Source: Pseudanabaena sp. UWO311 (GTDB lineage: Bacteria > Cyanobacteriota > Cyanobacteriia > Pseudanabaenales > Pseudanabaenaceae). Taken from it: a stretch of DNA of 64,000 bases. The stretch lies in contig NZ_SJEE01000015.1 in the NCBI RefSeq assembly GCF_006937785.1, positions 59,234 through 123,233 of the forward strand, given 5' to 3'. A program made the translations under genes and the position numbers. Numbering within the stretch: position 1 is the first letter of the stretch; each line of letters begins with the position of its first letter. Positions 52,574 through 60,297 of the stretch are shown here, in pieces. A model generated the notes under the pieces. It saw only the letters and a list, made by a program, of their open reading frames with translations, ran no database searches and had not been told where the DNA came from.

Positions 52574-52589
52574 TCAATCAATTCATTCA
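52574..52589 (+). promoter_or_regulatory. Stress box upstream of CsbD gene
   Basis: Exact TCAATCAATTCATTCA, 92 bp before the ATG; followed by CGATCGCCTGTCACAG. A hairpin (TTTTAGAACGCCAGAGT) lies between box and gene. Confidence 0.7.
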
Positions 52590-52618
52590 GAAATTCAAAC
52601 GATCGCCTGTCACAGTAG

Positions 52619-52662
52619 TTTTAGAACGCCAGAGTTATCAATTTGACTCTGGCGTTCTAAAA
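52619..52662 (+). promoter_or_regulatory. Hairpin in CsbD leader
   Basis: 17-bp perfect arms TTTTAGAACGCCAGAGT / complement, loop of nine bases. It ends 19 bp before the ATG and may affect translation. Confidence 0.6.
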
Positions 52663-52681
52663 CCAATTTATGGAGTTCATA

Positions 52682-52864
52682 ATGAGTTTAGAAAATAGAG
52701 CTAAAGCAACTGCTAAAAATGTTGAAGGCAAAGTGCAGGAAGCAGTCGGAGATATGACTGGTGACACTAAAAATCAGACGGAAGGCAAAGCAAAGCAAGC
52801 TGAAGCAAAAGTTCGTCATGCCGCTGAAGATGTCAAAGACGAAGTCAAGAAAGTTATTGACTAG
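52682..52864 (+). CDS. CsbD-family stress protein
   Basis: 60 residues: KATAKNVEGKVQEAVGDMTG, NQTEGKAKQAEAKVRHAAED. This is the CsbD pattern, a small, hydrophilic helical protein controlled by general stress in Bacillus. Function unknown. It has a stress box and leader hairpin upstream. The ATG at 52682 is the family start; the frame open to 52670 is not needed. Confidence 0.93.
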   Translation: MSLENRAKATAKNVEGKVQEAVGDMTGDTKNQTEGKAKQAEAKVRHAAEDVKDEVKKVID

Positions 52865-52945
52865 TAGTTCTTTGCCATCGCATCTTGCAGTTTAAGATTG
52901 TGCCTGCCAAAGTCGGGGGGCACAATCTCATATATCTTGAGCGCA

Positions 52946-53051
52946 ATACCAATTCCCGAAAATGCAATTACATTTTCTGAAGTTAGAACCCAAGTTTAGT
53001 AAGGGGTTTAATCTATTAAAATGGCATTGTTATTTTGAGAATTAGGGTAAA
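52946..53051. repeat. Family B repeat, diverged copy
   Basis: ATACCAATTCCCGAAAATG ... AGAACCCAAGTTTAGTAAGG ... AAATGGCATTGTTATTTTG: same order as 59651. Confidence 0.65.
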
Positions 53052-53074
53052 ACTATTCCATCCTAATTATTCTT

Positions 53075-53356
53075 ATGCCCAAACAGAAGTTAACAGATAA
53101 AGAGATTAACAGTGCGATCGCAAAGCTGCCTGAGTGGAAAGTAGTTAACGGCAAGCTAAATAGGGCTTTCAAGTTTGATAGCTTTGTTTCTGCTTTTGCC
53201 TTTATGACTAAGGTGGCTTTTGCTGCTGACAAGATGGATCATCACCCCGAATTGTTTAATGTCTATAACCGTGTAGTAATTGATTTAGCTACCCATGATG
53301 TAGATGGCATTAGTAATCTAGATATTGATTTAGCTCAAAAAATCAATGATTTATAG
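53075..53356 (+). CDS. phhB: 4a-hydroxytetrahydrobiopterin (pterin-4a-carbinolamine) dehydratase
   Basis: 93 residues with PEWKVVNGKLNRAFKFDSFV and the His pair in DKMDHHPELFNVYNRV, the pterin-binding active site. It regenerates pterin cofactors; in cyanobacteria it may serve biopterin glycosides or molybdopterin-type pathways. A hairpin overlaps the stop codon. Confidence 0.93.
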   Translation: MPKQKLTDKEINSAIAKLPEWKVVNGKLNRAFKFDSFVSAFAFMTKVAFAADKMDHHPELFNVYNRVVIDLATHDVDGISNLDIDLAQKINDL

Positions 53357-53394
53357 CTGAGATGGGTGACGCAAAGCGCCACCCATCTCAGCTA
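53354..53394 (+). terminator. Hairpin after phhB
   Basis: TAGCTGAGATGGGTG / complement arms around GACGCAAAGCGC. Confidence 0.8.
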
Positions 53395-53442
53395 CAGGAT
53401 ATTAAATTTCTATCAATTTACTTTAACTAGAAAGAGAAAATT

Positions 53443-53598
53443 ATGTTGAATCTAATCTGGACTGGCGTTGGTGTACTGCTTATTCTATGGGTTTTAGGGT
53501 TCTCAATTAACATTGGTGGCGGCTTAATCCATATACTTTTGGTTTTAGCAGTTATTGGGGTTGTCTATAACTTATTGATAGGGGGGCGAGCAATCTAA
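53443..53598 (+). CDS. Lmo0937-family small membrane protein
   Basis: 51 residues, two helices: MLNLIWTGVGVLLILWVLGF and GGGLIHILLVLAVIGVVYNL. This matches the Lmo0937 (DUF5670) family, a small stress-related membrane protein common in Bacteroidota and others. AGAAAGAGAAAA precedes the ATG. It fits the theme of stress membrane peptides. Confidence 0.8.
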   Translation: MLNLIWTGVGVLLILWVLGFSINIGGGLIHILLVLAVIGVVYNLLIGGRAI

Positions 53599-53624
53599 TA
53601 AATCAGTATTCAACTAAGGGAACA

Positions 53625-53786
53625 GTGATCGAAAAAGGCGAGAAAGTAGTTTTTAGAATTACTGAGGTCAATGATCATGGAAATAAGCAGATTGATCATG
53701 TTCGAGAACGCGGAATCCAAGCTATTAACATTGGGCAAATCTTTTCAGTAGATGAGTTGACTGGATGGGATATTCGAGCTATTTAA
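53625..53786 (+). CDS. Small hypothetical protein
   Basis: 53 residues from GTG (VIEKGEKVVFRITEVNDHGN), with AAGGG at good spacing. Its sequence is well mixed and ends DELTGWDIRAI. It begins 27 bp after the Lmo0937-like stop, so probably shares its transcript. No family recognised. Confidence 0.5.
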   Translation: MIEKGEKVVFRITEVNDHGNKQIDHVRERGIQAINIGQIFSVDELTGWDIRAI

Positions 53787-53795
53787 TATAAATAA

Positions 53796-53856
53796 ATCAA
53801 AAAGCCAAAAAATAATAACAGCGCTTTGCGCCGTTATTATTTTTTGGCTTTTTGAT
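53796..53856. terminator. Bidirectional hairpin before MFS gene
   Basis: 29-bp arms (inner mismatches) containing AAAAAGCCAAAAAATAATAA and its complement. It lies between convergent genes. Confidence 0.85.
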
Positions 53857-53864
53857 GACTCGTA

Positions 53865-55202
53865 TTATTTCTCGTGAACGAATAGTAAAGGAATAATAGC
53901 TACTAAACGCAGAATTGCGGAGAGAAAAAATACACCAAAGATTCCATCGTAATGCGCGTTCTGCGCTAAGATTCCACCTACTGTCGTTCCTAGAGCGCTG
54001 CCTATACCTGCGATCGCAGAGGCGATCGCAAAGAACGTTGCATGATGCTGAATTGGGGCGATCGCAATCTGGATATTATTACTTCCTAAATCAATCGCTG
54101 CCCAAGCTCCACCCAAAAAGAGGTGAAATATTAGTAGATAGATCCATAACTGTGATTGGATTTGAGCTATTCCTGTGAACAACCAAAATAATGGTGTAAT
54201 CGCGATCGCTAGTCCAGCAAATATTAATAGAGGTCGATTGCCAACGCGATCGCTAAATCTACCCCATACTAATAGCATCAGCATATTTGCTCCACTGCCT
54301 AGACTGTTAAATAGAGTTACCCAAGTTATATCAACACCAAGATTTTCTAACATATAAAGATTGAAAAATGGTGTACTGAGATTAACCGCAAATCCCCAGA
54401 ATGCGAAATAGATTAGAAAAACAATCAAATTGCGATCTTTAAATGGAGAGATTAAATTATTAATTAAATTATTGAATAGATCTGCTGCATAGTTTGGTTG
54501 ATTACTTTCAGGCTCGTTTTCTACTTGACAGGCAGTTTGATATTTTTGAGGATTAATATCTATCATAAATTGCTGACAGGCTAAACTCGCTAAACCCGCA
54601 AGGATGCTAACACTTAAAACAATTCCATAACCTGCGATCGCACCACCTTGCCAATAGGAAACAACAAAACTCGCGATCGGTAAGCAAAGTAAACTCACGA
54701 TATTACTGACAACATTACGAATGCTGTAATATCGCCCACGCAGTTTTGATGGAACTAAAGCCGCCAACCAACTCATCCAAGAAGCGCTACCCAGCGCCGC
54801 AAAAATGCTAGAAGTAACAACCAAAGTTAAGGTCAAATATACAAGTTGTTCAGAACCCTCGGCATTTGTCCCATTAAAGACAAGACAGACAAGTAGAACT
54901 AGCCAAAGCAATCGAGAAGGTAAAAATGTCCAGATTCCATAGTCATGACGACTATGAGAGCGATTAGATAATAATGCTCCCATCGGCTGTAAGAGATTTG
55001 CTAGCATTGGCAGAGAAGCGACCATCCCAATTTCAAATGGACTCGCGCCCAAATCTAGCAAAAAGCTACTCAGTAAGACACCCCCAGTAATATTACTAAA
55101 AATTGTTGATAAACCACCATCAATAGTTGACGCTCTGAGGCTAGTACGGACTGATATTTTAAGATCTCTGTCTGCTTCTTCGGTATTAATTCCAATTATC
55201 AA
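53865..55202 (-). CDS. MFS transporter
   Basis: 445 residues with 12 predicted helices. LGSASWMSWLAALVPSKLRG and RGRYYSIRNVV mark the loop 2-3 region; RFSDRVGNRPLL fits a loop 8-9 variant. The substrate is unknown. The terminal regions are polar. The gene is followed by the convergent terminator. Confidence 0.9.
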   Translation of the reverse strand: MIIGINTEEADRDLKISVRTSLRASTIDGGLSTIFSNITGGVLLSSFLLDLGASPFEIGMVASLPMLANLLQPMGALLSNRSHSRHDYGIWTFLPSRLLWLVLLVCLVFNGTNAEGSEQLVYLTLTLVVTSSIFAALGSASWMSWLAALVPSKLRGRYYSIRNVVSNIVSLLCLPIASFVVSYWQGGAIAGYGIVLSVSILAGLASLACQQFMIDINPQKYQTACQVENEPESNQPNYAADLFNNLINNLISPFKDRNLIVFLIYFAFWGFAVNLSTPFFNLYMLENLGVDITWVTLFNSLGSGANMLMLLVWGRFSDRVGNRPLLIFAGLAIAITPLFWLFTGIAQIQSQLWIYLLIFHLFLGGAWAAIDLGSNNIQIAIAPIQHHATFFAIASAIAGIGSALGTTVGGILAQNAHYDGIFGVFFLSAILRLVAIIPLLFVHEK

Positions 55203-55254
55203 AACAGACCTACAATTGCTTTTATCTAGTTGCTTCGACAGTATTCTTAATCCA

Positions 55255-55302
55255 AAGATGTAAGGATAGGCAGCGCTTTGCGTCGTCTATCTTTACATCT
55301 TT
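55255..55302. repeat. Hairpin upstream of MFS gene
   Basis: AAAGATGTAAGGATAGGC / GTCTATCTTTACATCTTT arms around GCGCTTTGCG. Confidence 0.75.
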
Positions 55303-55376
55303 AGCACTAGTACTTCGACAGTATCAATTTTAATTCTAATTTTTGGATTATTGATAAAGATTTACGACATTCTCAT

Positions 55377-55401
55377 ACAAATCAAGCAGTTCGATCATTC
55401 T
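55377..55401 (+). promoter_or_regulatory. Weak stress-box relative upstream of ferritin-like gene
   Basis: TACAAATCAAGCAGTTCGAT and CATTC lie about 95 bp before the ATG. It is a poor match to the consensus. Confidence 0.3.
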
Positions 55402-55496
55402 TAAACATCTGGATATACATTATGTCAAACATCTATCTGTAACGATATGTATAAGTACGTTAATTGTATGTGTCATTATTTAGGAGATCTTAATAT

Positions 55497-56222
55497 ATGA
55501 ACAGTAGGAAACTACCTTCTACATCACGGCGTTCCCTAATTAAATGGGGAATTTATGGGCTTGGTGCTCTAACGATCGCAGTTATGCCTAGAGCAATTAA
55601 TGCCCAAACAAACAGCCGTGGCAAGACTCTCACATTTAATGCTAATGACATCGGTATTCTCAACTTTGCCTTATTATTGGAAGAACTAGAAGCTGCTTTT
55701 TATGCAGCTGTTGTCAGCTCTGGCAAAATTACCAATAGCAAAGAAATGGAATATATGCGATATTTGGGTGGTCAAGAAGCTGCCCATGTCACATTTTTAC
55801 GCAGCGTTTTAGCTGACCAAGTTCTATTTGCTACTCAAGATTTAAGTTTTAACCAATCCACCCTCAATAACTTTCTGTCTAGTCGCGATAGTATTTTGAA
55901 TACTGCCGTTACCCTAGAAGATGTTGGTGTTCATGCTTACAATGGTGCGGGTCTAAGTCTCACTAATCCTACCTTCATACTTGCGGCGGGTTCAATCGTT
56001 TCTGTAGAAGCCAGACACGCGGCTGGTGTGCGCGCTTTACTCGGTAAACCAACCACAGAACCTGACAGCGATCGCCTTGTTAATGATGCCAATCTAAATT
56101 CTACGCTCAATCCATTTAAAGGACGAGCTTATGACGAACTATATACTCCTAAACAGATTGTTGCCATTGTTGGTTCGCTAAATATACTCAATAATCCTAT
56201 TGGTGGTTCTCTAGTTGCTTAA
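55497..56222 (+). CDS. Tat-exported ferritin-like domain protein
   Basis: 241 residues. The N-terminus has a twin-arginine signal (TSRRSLIKWGIYGLGALTI). The mature part is a four-helix bundle with paired ligands: LEELEAAFY, GGQEAAHVTFL, EDVGVHAY, SVEARHAAG. It matches Ferritin_2 / desiccation-related proteins. Export by Tat suggests a metal-loaded fold. It probably acts at the periplasm on iron or peroxide. It is a paralogue of the next gene. Confidence 0.88.
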   Translation: MNSRKLPSTSRRSLIKWGIYGLGALTIAVMPRAINAQTNSRGKTLTFNANDIGILNFALLLEELEAAFYAAVVSSGKITNSKEMEYMRYLGGQEAAHVTFLRSVLADQVLFATQDLSFNQSTLNNFLSSRDSILNTAVTLEDVGVHAYNGAGLSLTNPTFILAAGSIVSVEARHAAGVRALLGKPTTEPDSDRLVNDANLNSTLNPFKGRAYDELYTPKQIVAIVGSLNILNNPIGGSLVA

Positions 56223-56307
56223 CTAAAGAGCTACTCATGAGTTAACTCTCAAATTATTCACTTCCAAATACAGTTGCAATATATTCATACAGAAGGTCGC
56301 AGACGAT

Positions 56308-57147
56308 ATGACATCTTACTACGTCACTTTTAGAATGAGCCTTAAGAACCTAGCTTGTGGAGCCATGCGCCCTATCAAGCTCAGCTTAGTCCTTATTCCT
56401 TTACTGTTTTTATTCATGTTCTTCAGTCCACCAGCGCCAGCTTATGCTCAGGGCGCAGTGCTAAGCCCTAGAGAAGTAGCAGAATATGCACTCACCTTAG
56501 AAAAGCTCGAAGCAGACTTTTACCGCCGTGCTTCCGATGCAGCTATAAATGGAGGTTTAGTCTCTGCACCTCAAATGGCGAAGGATGCGATCGCTTCTTA
56601 TGGTGAAGATGAAGCTAAACATGTAACTGACCTTTCAGCTGCATTACGTTCTATTGGCGGTCAGCCTGAAGCAATTAAAATTCCAGCAAATCCTAACTAT
56701 AAGGCGATTTTAGGGCGTGACCCTTTTGCCAATCCTACCGATTTTCTATTAGCAGGTCAATATGTGGAAGATCTAGGTGTGGCTGCTTATAAAGGTCAGG
56801 TTCAAAATTTGCTTGCAGCAGGTGATGCAGGGAAACCGATTTTAGCGGCAGCCTTGGCAATCCATAGTGTAGAAGCTCGTCATGCAGCTGGTATAAGATT
56901 TTTACGTCAAATGCTGTTAGGAGCAGATGTACGACCTTGGATTGCTACTAATGCTAGTCCTAGTGAAGTGATCTATAACGAGAATCGTACAGAATCTCCA
57001 ATCCCATTTAATCTTGATGCATTTGATGGTTACGCAACCAAAGATGAAGTACTTGCTTTAGTTTCTCCAATCTTAAATGTAACCCCTATTAAAACACCAA
57101 CTCCTACGCCAAGCGAACCTTCAGAACCTGTCAGAGGTTTATGGTAA
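56308..57147 (+). CDS. Sec-exported ferritin-like domain protein
   Basis: 279 residues. The signal peptide (LSLVLIPLLFLFMFFSPPAP, then AYAQ) is of Sec type. Helical pairs: TLEKLEADFYRR, GEDEAKHVTDL, EDLGVAAYKG, SVEARHAAG. It is paralogous to the Tat-exported neighbour but with a longer Pro/Thr-rich tail (TPIKTPTPTPSEPSEP). Loading with metal before or after export must differ between the two. A palindrome terminator follows. Confidence 0.88.
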   Translation: MTSYYVTFRMSLKNLACGAMRPIKLSLVLIPLLFLFMFFSPPAPAYAQGAVLSPREVAEYALTLEKLEADFYRRASDAAINGGLVSAPQMAKDAIASYGEDEAKHVTDLSAALRSIGGQPEAIKIPANPNYKAILGRDPFANPTDFLLAGQYVEDLGVAAYKGQVQNLLAAGDAGKPILAAALAIHSVEARHAAGIRFLRQMLLGADVRPWIATNASPSEVIYNENRTESPIPFNLDAFDGYATKDEVLALVSPILNVTPIKTPTPTPSEPSEPVRGLW

Positions 57148-57157
57148 GCAATTGCCA

Positions 57158-57191
57158 GCCGTAGGGGCTATTCATGAATAGCCCCTACGGC
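57158..57191 (+). terminator. Perfect palindrome after ferritin-like pair
   Basis: GCCGTAGGGGCTATTC / GAATAGCCCCTACGGC, centre TCATGA. Confidence 0.8.
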
Positions 57192-57223
57192 AAAACTCTT
57201 ATATAAAATGGGAAATATTAACT

Positions 57224-57991
57224 ATGCCTAATCCAGTTAAAGAAAAGATTACAACCAATCTCAACAAAGCAAAGGGAGAGGGTCAGATTCGAGCTGAACA
57301 CATTCGCAAAATTGTCAAAGATGCTGTCGGACAGACAGTAGCTGAGCTAAAAGAAGGCAGTGATGAGATTGGTTTGATTGTCAAGTCAGCTATTTCTACG
57401 GTAATAGCTGACTTGAGAGGTGGTGGAAAGGACAACGCGGAGAAAATTACAGCTTCTATTGAAGGAGCCATCGAAGGAAGCACTTATCATCGACAACAAG
57501 CACTCAATCAACGCCGAGCGAAATTGTTAGAGATTCAATCTCAATTGGACTGGCAGCAGGAACAATTGGATCGCGAAAGTAGTGAAATTCTGATTGATAT
57601 TAAAGCCTCCGAATCGACTAATTTGATTGATGCCGAATCGGCAGCGATTAATCTAGCAGTCGATACTGTCCAAGAACATCACGAGTCGGGAATTCTGCAA
57701 GAACAATATCTCAAGCTCAAAGCTCAACTTGCCACTTTAGATAAAAAACTTGCCATTCGTTATGGCGATCGCTATGACGAGATTAGACAACAATGGGAAA
57801 ATGCTAAAACTTGGTATAACCAGCAAAAGACTGAAGCAGAAGTAGTTGATACCACGCCTTTGCAACAAAAAGTTACCGATATTGAGACCAATATCGGTGG
57901 GCTTGGTTCAGCTGCTGCTCGTAAAGAGAAAGAAGTTAAACAGCATTTACAAGACCTTTGGGAAAGTAAGAGCATTGGCGTTAAGCATTGA
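57224..57991 (+). CDS. Helical, coiled-coil protein, unknown
   Basis: 255 residues without signal or membrane segment. The first 90 residues (IRKIVKDAVGQTVAELKEGS, IKSAISTVIADLRGG-like) are helical. The rest is coiled-coil-rich (LEIQSQLDWQQEQLDRESSE, LKLKAQLATLDKKLAIRYGD). Proteins of this layout occur in stress islands of several phyla, but I do not know the family. It precedes the PMP3-like and holin-like genes. Confidence 0.7.
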   Translation: MPNPVKEKITTNLNKAKGEGQIRAEHIRKIVKDAVGQTVAELKEGSDEIGLIVKSAISTVIADLRGGGKDNAEKITASIEGAIEGSTYHRQQALNQRRAKLLEIQSQLDWQQEQLDRESSEILIDIKASESTNLIDAESAAINLAVDTVQEHHESGILQEQYLKLKAQLATLDKKLAIRYGDRYDEIRQQWENAKTWYNQQKTEAEVVDTTPLQQKVTDIETNIGGLGSAAARKEKEVKQHLQDLWESKSIGVKH

Positions 57992-58030
57992 TTTAGTAGT
58001 GGTAATTCATGAATTACCACTACTAAATCA
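57989..58030 (+). terminator. 42-bp perfect palindrome
   Basis: Fully self-complementary, centred on TCATGA, and overlapping the stop codon of the coiled-coil gene. No T-run. Confidence 0.8.
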
Positions 58031-58185
58031 ATTACCAGCAACTTGTAATCAGCAGAACCACAATATTTTTGTTGAAAGTGACGAAAAGCAGTACTTTTAA
58101 TAAAAATATTGGTTCTACTTTTAGCCCAAGGTGTTGGAATCGATCAATCAGATTATTTGCATTTCATTGCAGAGAGCAGACAACT

Positions 58186-58353
58186 ATGAAACTAATTCAA
58201 ATTATTATCGGAATTCTCCTTCCACCCCTTGGGGTTTTCCTTACCTACGGCTTCAGTTCTACTTTATTAATCAATATTGGGCTAACTCTACTAGGTTGGG
58301 TTCCAGGTATTATTCATGCTGTCTGGGCAATCTCTAAACAGCAAGAAACATAA
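58186..58353 (+). CDS. YqaE/Pmp3-family membrane protein
   Basis: 55 residues with two helices: IIIGILLPPLGVFLTYGF and INIGLTLLGWVPGIIHAVWA. The LLPPLGVF motif is the hallmark of the stress-induced PMP3/YqaE family, which maintains membrane potential in salt and cold. The ATG is preceded by GCAGAGAGCAGACAACT. Confidence 0.93.
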   Translation: MKLIQIIIGILLPPLGVFLTYGFSSTLLINIGLTLLGWVPGIIHAVWAISKQQET

Positions 58354-58406
58354 ATAAAAGAATGATTGCGATATAACACTCTGTCTATAACTCAGGATAA
58401 AAAAAT

Positions 58407-58760
58407 ATGGTTGGATACTTTGTAACGATAGTGGCAACAGCTCTAGGACTTCTAGTAGTCGATATGGTTGTACCAGGTGTAGATATTGCGAACTTCCCAG
58501 CGGCATTAATCGCTGCGATCGTAATTGGGTTTGTCAACGCCTTTATTGGGCCGATTGTTAAACTTCTATCTCTACCATTCACCTTTATTACTTTAGGATT
58601 ATTCTCTTTTGTGGTAAATGGAATATTACTCTGGTTGGCTTCGATTATCGTTCCTGGATTTACGATGAACGGACTCTTAGCCTTAATTTTGGCTCCGATT
58701 GTTCTATCTTTTGTGAGTACATTCTTGAATAAATACTTTGCTGAGAAAGGAGTCGGCTAA
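58407..58760 (+). CDS. Phage-holin-like (4TMS) membrane protein
   Basis: 117 residues with four helices: VATALGLLVVDMVVPGVDIA, FPAALIAAIVIGFVNAFIGP, SLPFTFITLGLFSFVVNGIL. It matches the phage-holin family IV / Mycobact_memb group, which in bacteria is a stress-related membrane protein and not a phage holin. 53 bp after the PMP3-like gene. Confidence 0.9.
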   Translation: MVGYFVTIVATALGLLVVDMVVPGVDIANFPAALIAAIVIGFVNAFIGPIVKLLSLPFTFITLGLFSFVVNGILLWLASIIVPGFTMNGLLALILAPIVLSFVSTFLNKYFAEKGVG

Positions 58761-58817
58761 GTGGTAGAAAAAAGTCATAAATTCCCCCTATAGACCCTTA
58801 GGCGTGAGTTCTAAACT

Positions 58818-59270
58818 ATGCAAAGAAAAACTATGAACATTTTTCATTATGTTCGGAAAACATTATTAGTCTTAGCTCTAATGGTGCTTTTAACCTTTAC
58901 AAGCGCTTGTGGAGCTTCTCAAACTAAAACTTCTAATCCAGTAATGACGAATCAGAATTCGGAGTATGGTCAATTAGAACGCGGTAATTCTGCCGCAGGT
59001 CAGAATTTTGGTGATTGGGTGATCAAGACTGGTAAAGGCTTGATTAAGGATGCTTATGTGCGCGATCGCAATAAGCTAGGAGTCGTAATTTCACCTAAAG
59101 TTTTACCAACGGAAGTAAAAGCTTTAACTAAATCATTAGTCCAAGGTTTCCGACACAATTTCCCTAATCAAGACCTAACTATTTTAATCTATGCTCCTGA
59201 TAAGAAGCTGATTTTAACCGCTAGATATGATACTCAGTCGCATCAAATTGATTATCAGCAAGCAAGTTAA
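58818..59270 (+). CDS. Lipoprotein, unknown
   Basis: 150 residues. The lipobox (LLTFTSACGAS) marks the lipidated Cys. The mature part (GLIKDAYVRDRNKLGVVISP, then PNQDLTILIYAPDKKLILTA) is a small alpha/beta domain. The start at 58833 (MNIFHYVRK) is also possible. No family recognised. Confidence 0.7.
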   Translation: MQRKTMNIFHYVRKTLLVLALMVLLTFTSACGASQTKTSNPVMTNQNSEYGQLERGNSAAGQNFGDWVIKTGKGLIKDAYVRDRNKLGVVISPKVLPTEVKALTKSLVQGFRHNFPNQDLTILIYAPDKKLILTARYDTQSHQIDYQQAS

Positions 59271-59275
59271 GAGTA

Positions 59276-59308
59276 AGAAATATGAGGCGCAAAGCGCCTC
59301 ATATTTCT
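59276..59308 (+). terminator. Hairpin after lipoprotein gene
   Basis: AGAAATATGAGGCGC / GCGCCTCATATTTCT, loop AAA. Confidence 0.8.
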
Positions 59309-59340
59309 CGGTTTTGATTGATATTTTACTTGGGACAACT

Positions 59341-59640
59341 ATGAATAATCAAAGCACAACTTCCATTAATCCTAATGATTCCTATGATGCTTATTGGCAA
59401 GAGAATCATGGTACTCGTCCTTACATTGAAAAAAAGACTCCCTATGCAGACTATCAACCCGCTTATCAAACAGGACATGAAGGCTACGATCGCTATCTTG
59501 GCAAAAGCTTTGATGAAGCTGAAGCTGAACTTAAATTAGACTATGAGGCGATCTTAACCCAAAAATCTGGGACAGGATTAGCTTGGATCAAGGTTATAGA
59601 TGCAGTTCGGGATGCTTGGGACAGAGCTGGCACTACTTAA
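59341..59640 (+). CDS. Stress-island domain protein (paralogue of 26713 C-terminus)
   Basis: 99 residues from ATG 59341 (the frame open to 59227 crosses a hairpin). Residues 38-95 match the C-terminal domain of the glycine-zipper protein: YADYQPAYQTGHEGYDRYLG, then WIKVIDAVRDAWDRAGTT. The zipper is absent, so the domain is a module that occurs alone or fused. No known function. Confidence 0.75.
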   Translation: MNNQSTTSINPNDSYDAYWQENHGTRPYIEKKTPYADYQPAYQTGHEGYDRYLGKSFDEAEAELKLDYEAILTQKSGTGLAWIKVIDAVRDAWDRAGTT

Positions 59641-59650
59641 AATAAGTCTT

Positions 59651-59755
59651 AATACCAATTCTCGAAAGTATAGCTACACTTTCGAGAATTGGTGTAAAAC
59701 CCAGTAAGGTTTTTGGATTCTCAAAATGGTGTTGCCATTTTGAGAATAGGTATTA
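59651..59755. repeat. Family B repeat, complete copy
   Basis: Ends AATACCAATTCTC / GAGAATAGGTATT. Two hairpins: TCTCGAAAGTATAGCTACAC with TTTCGAGA, and TCTCAAAATGG with CCATTTTGAGA, joined by TAAAACCCAGTAAGG. A second copy in reverse is at 60296. Confidence 0.85.
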
Positions 59756-59787
59756 GTCCTTTTGAATCCTTTATCAACATAATAACT

Positions 59788-60297
59788 ATGCCAAATACTA
59801 GTGATGAATATAAAAGCCAAGTCATGAAAGATTTGTCAGAGGGAAACAAAGAAATTCTCCCTGAAGAGTCAGAAAATTATCAAAACTTTGATGATTTTGC
59901 CCAAAGATCTTCCCGAGAAGAACGTCGTAATTTATTTGGAGATCTCTTTCAGAAAGATCGGATTACTTCAGCAGAAATGGAGCCAGAATTACAAAAAGCA
60001 GTAGCAGAGATTCAACCCAACCAACGAGATGACGTAGCTAGAGAATTCTTCAAACATCTGAAAAAGCGTGGTCTGAGTGAGCGTGCTCTTGAACAGCAGT
60101 TAGGATTGTCAAGCCATAATCCTAGCCGTATGACTTCCGATGATGTTGCTAAATTGGCTGGTTTTGCTTATCATTCTCATCCCGATATTTTTCAAGAAGT
60201 TTTAGCAATTCAACCAGCACTTGTAAAATTTCTTAGTAATCCTCTCGTGGGAGCTGCGTTGGGTGCGATCGCGGCTAAATGGTTTGGTAGAAAATAA
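59788..60297 (+). CDS. Unknown protein with C-terminal membrane-type segment
   Basis: 169 residues from ATG 59788; longer starts run into the repeat and are rejected. The N-terminal half is acidic and polar (MKDLSEGNKEILPEESENYQ). The middle is basic (DDVAREFFKHLKKRGLSERA), and the tail is hydrophobic (VKFLSNPLVGAALGAIAAKW). Such proteins appear in stress clusters; no family named with confidence. Confidence 0.65.
   Translation: MPNTSDEYKSQVMKDLSEGNKEILPEESENYQNFDDFAQRSSREERRNLFGDLFQKDRITSAEMEPELQKAVAEIQPNQRDDVAREFFKHLKKRGLSERALEQQLGLSSHNPSRMTSDDVAKLAGFAYHSHPDIFQEVLAIQPALVKFLSNPLVGAALGAIAAKWFGRK

Noticed and set aside
58407..58760. Evidence of a prophage from the holin-like gene
   Set aside because: The family is a bacterial 4TMS membrane protein misnamed as holin, and no other phage genes are present.
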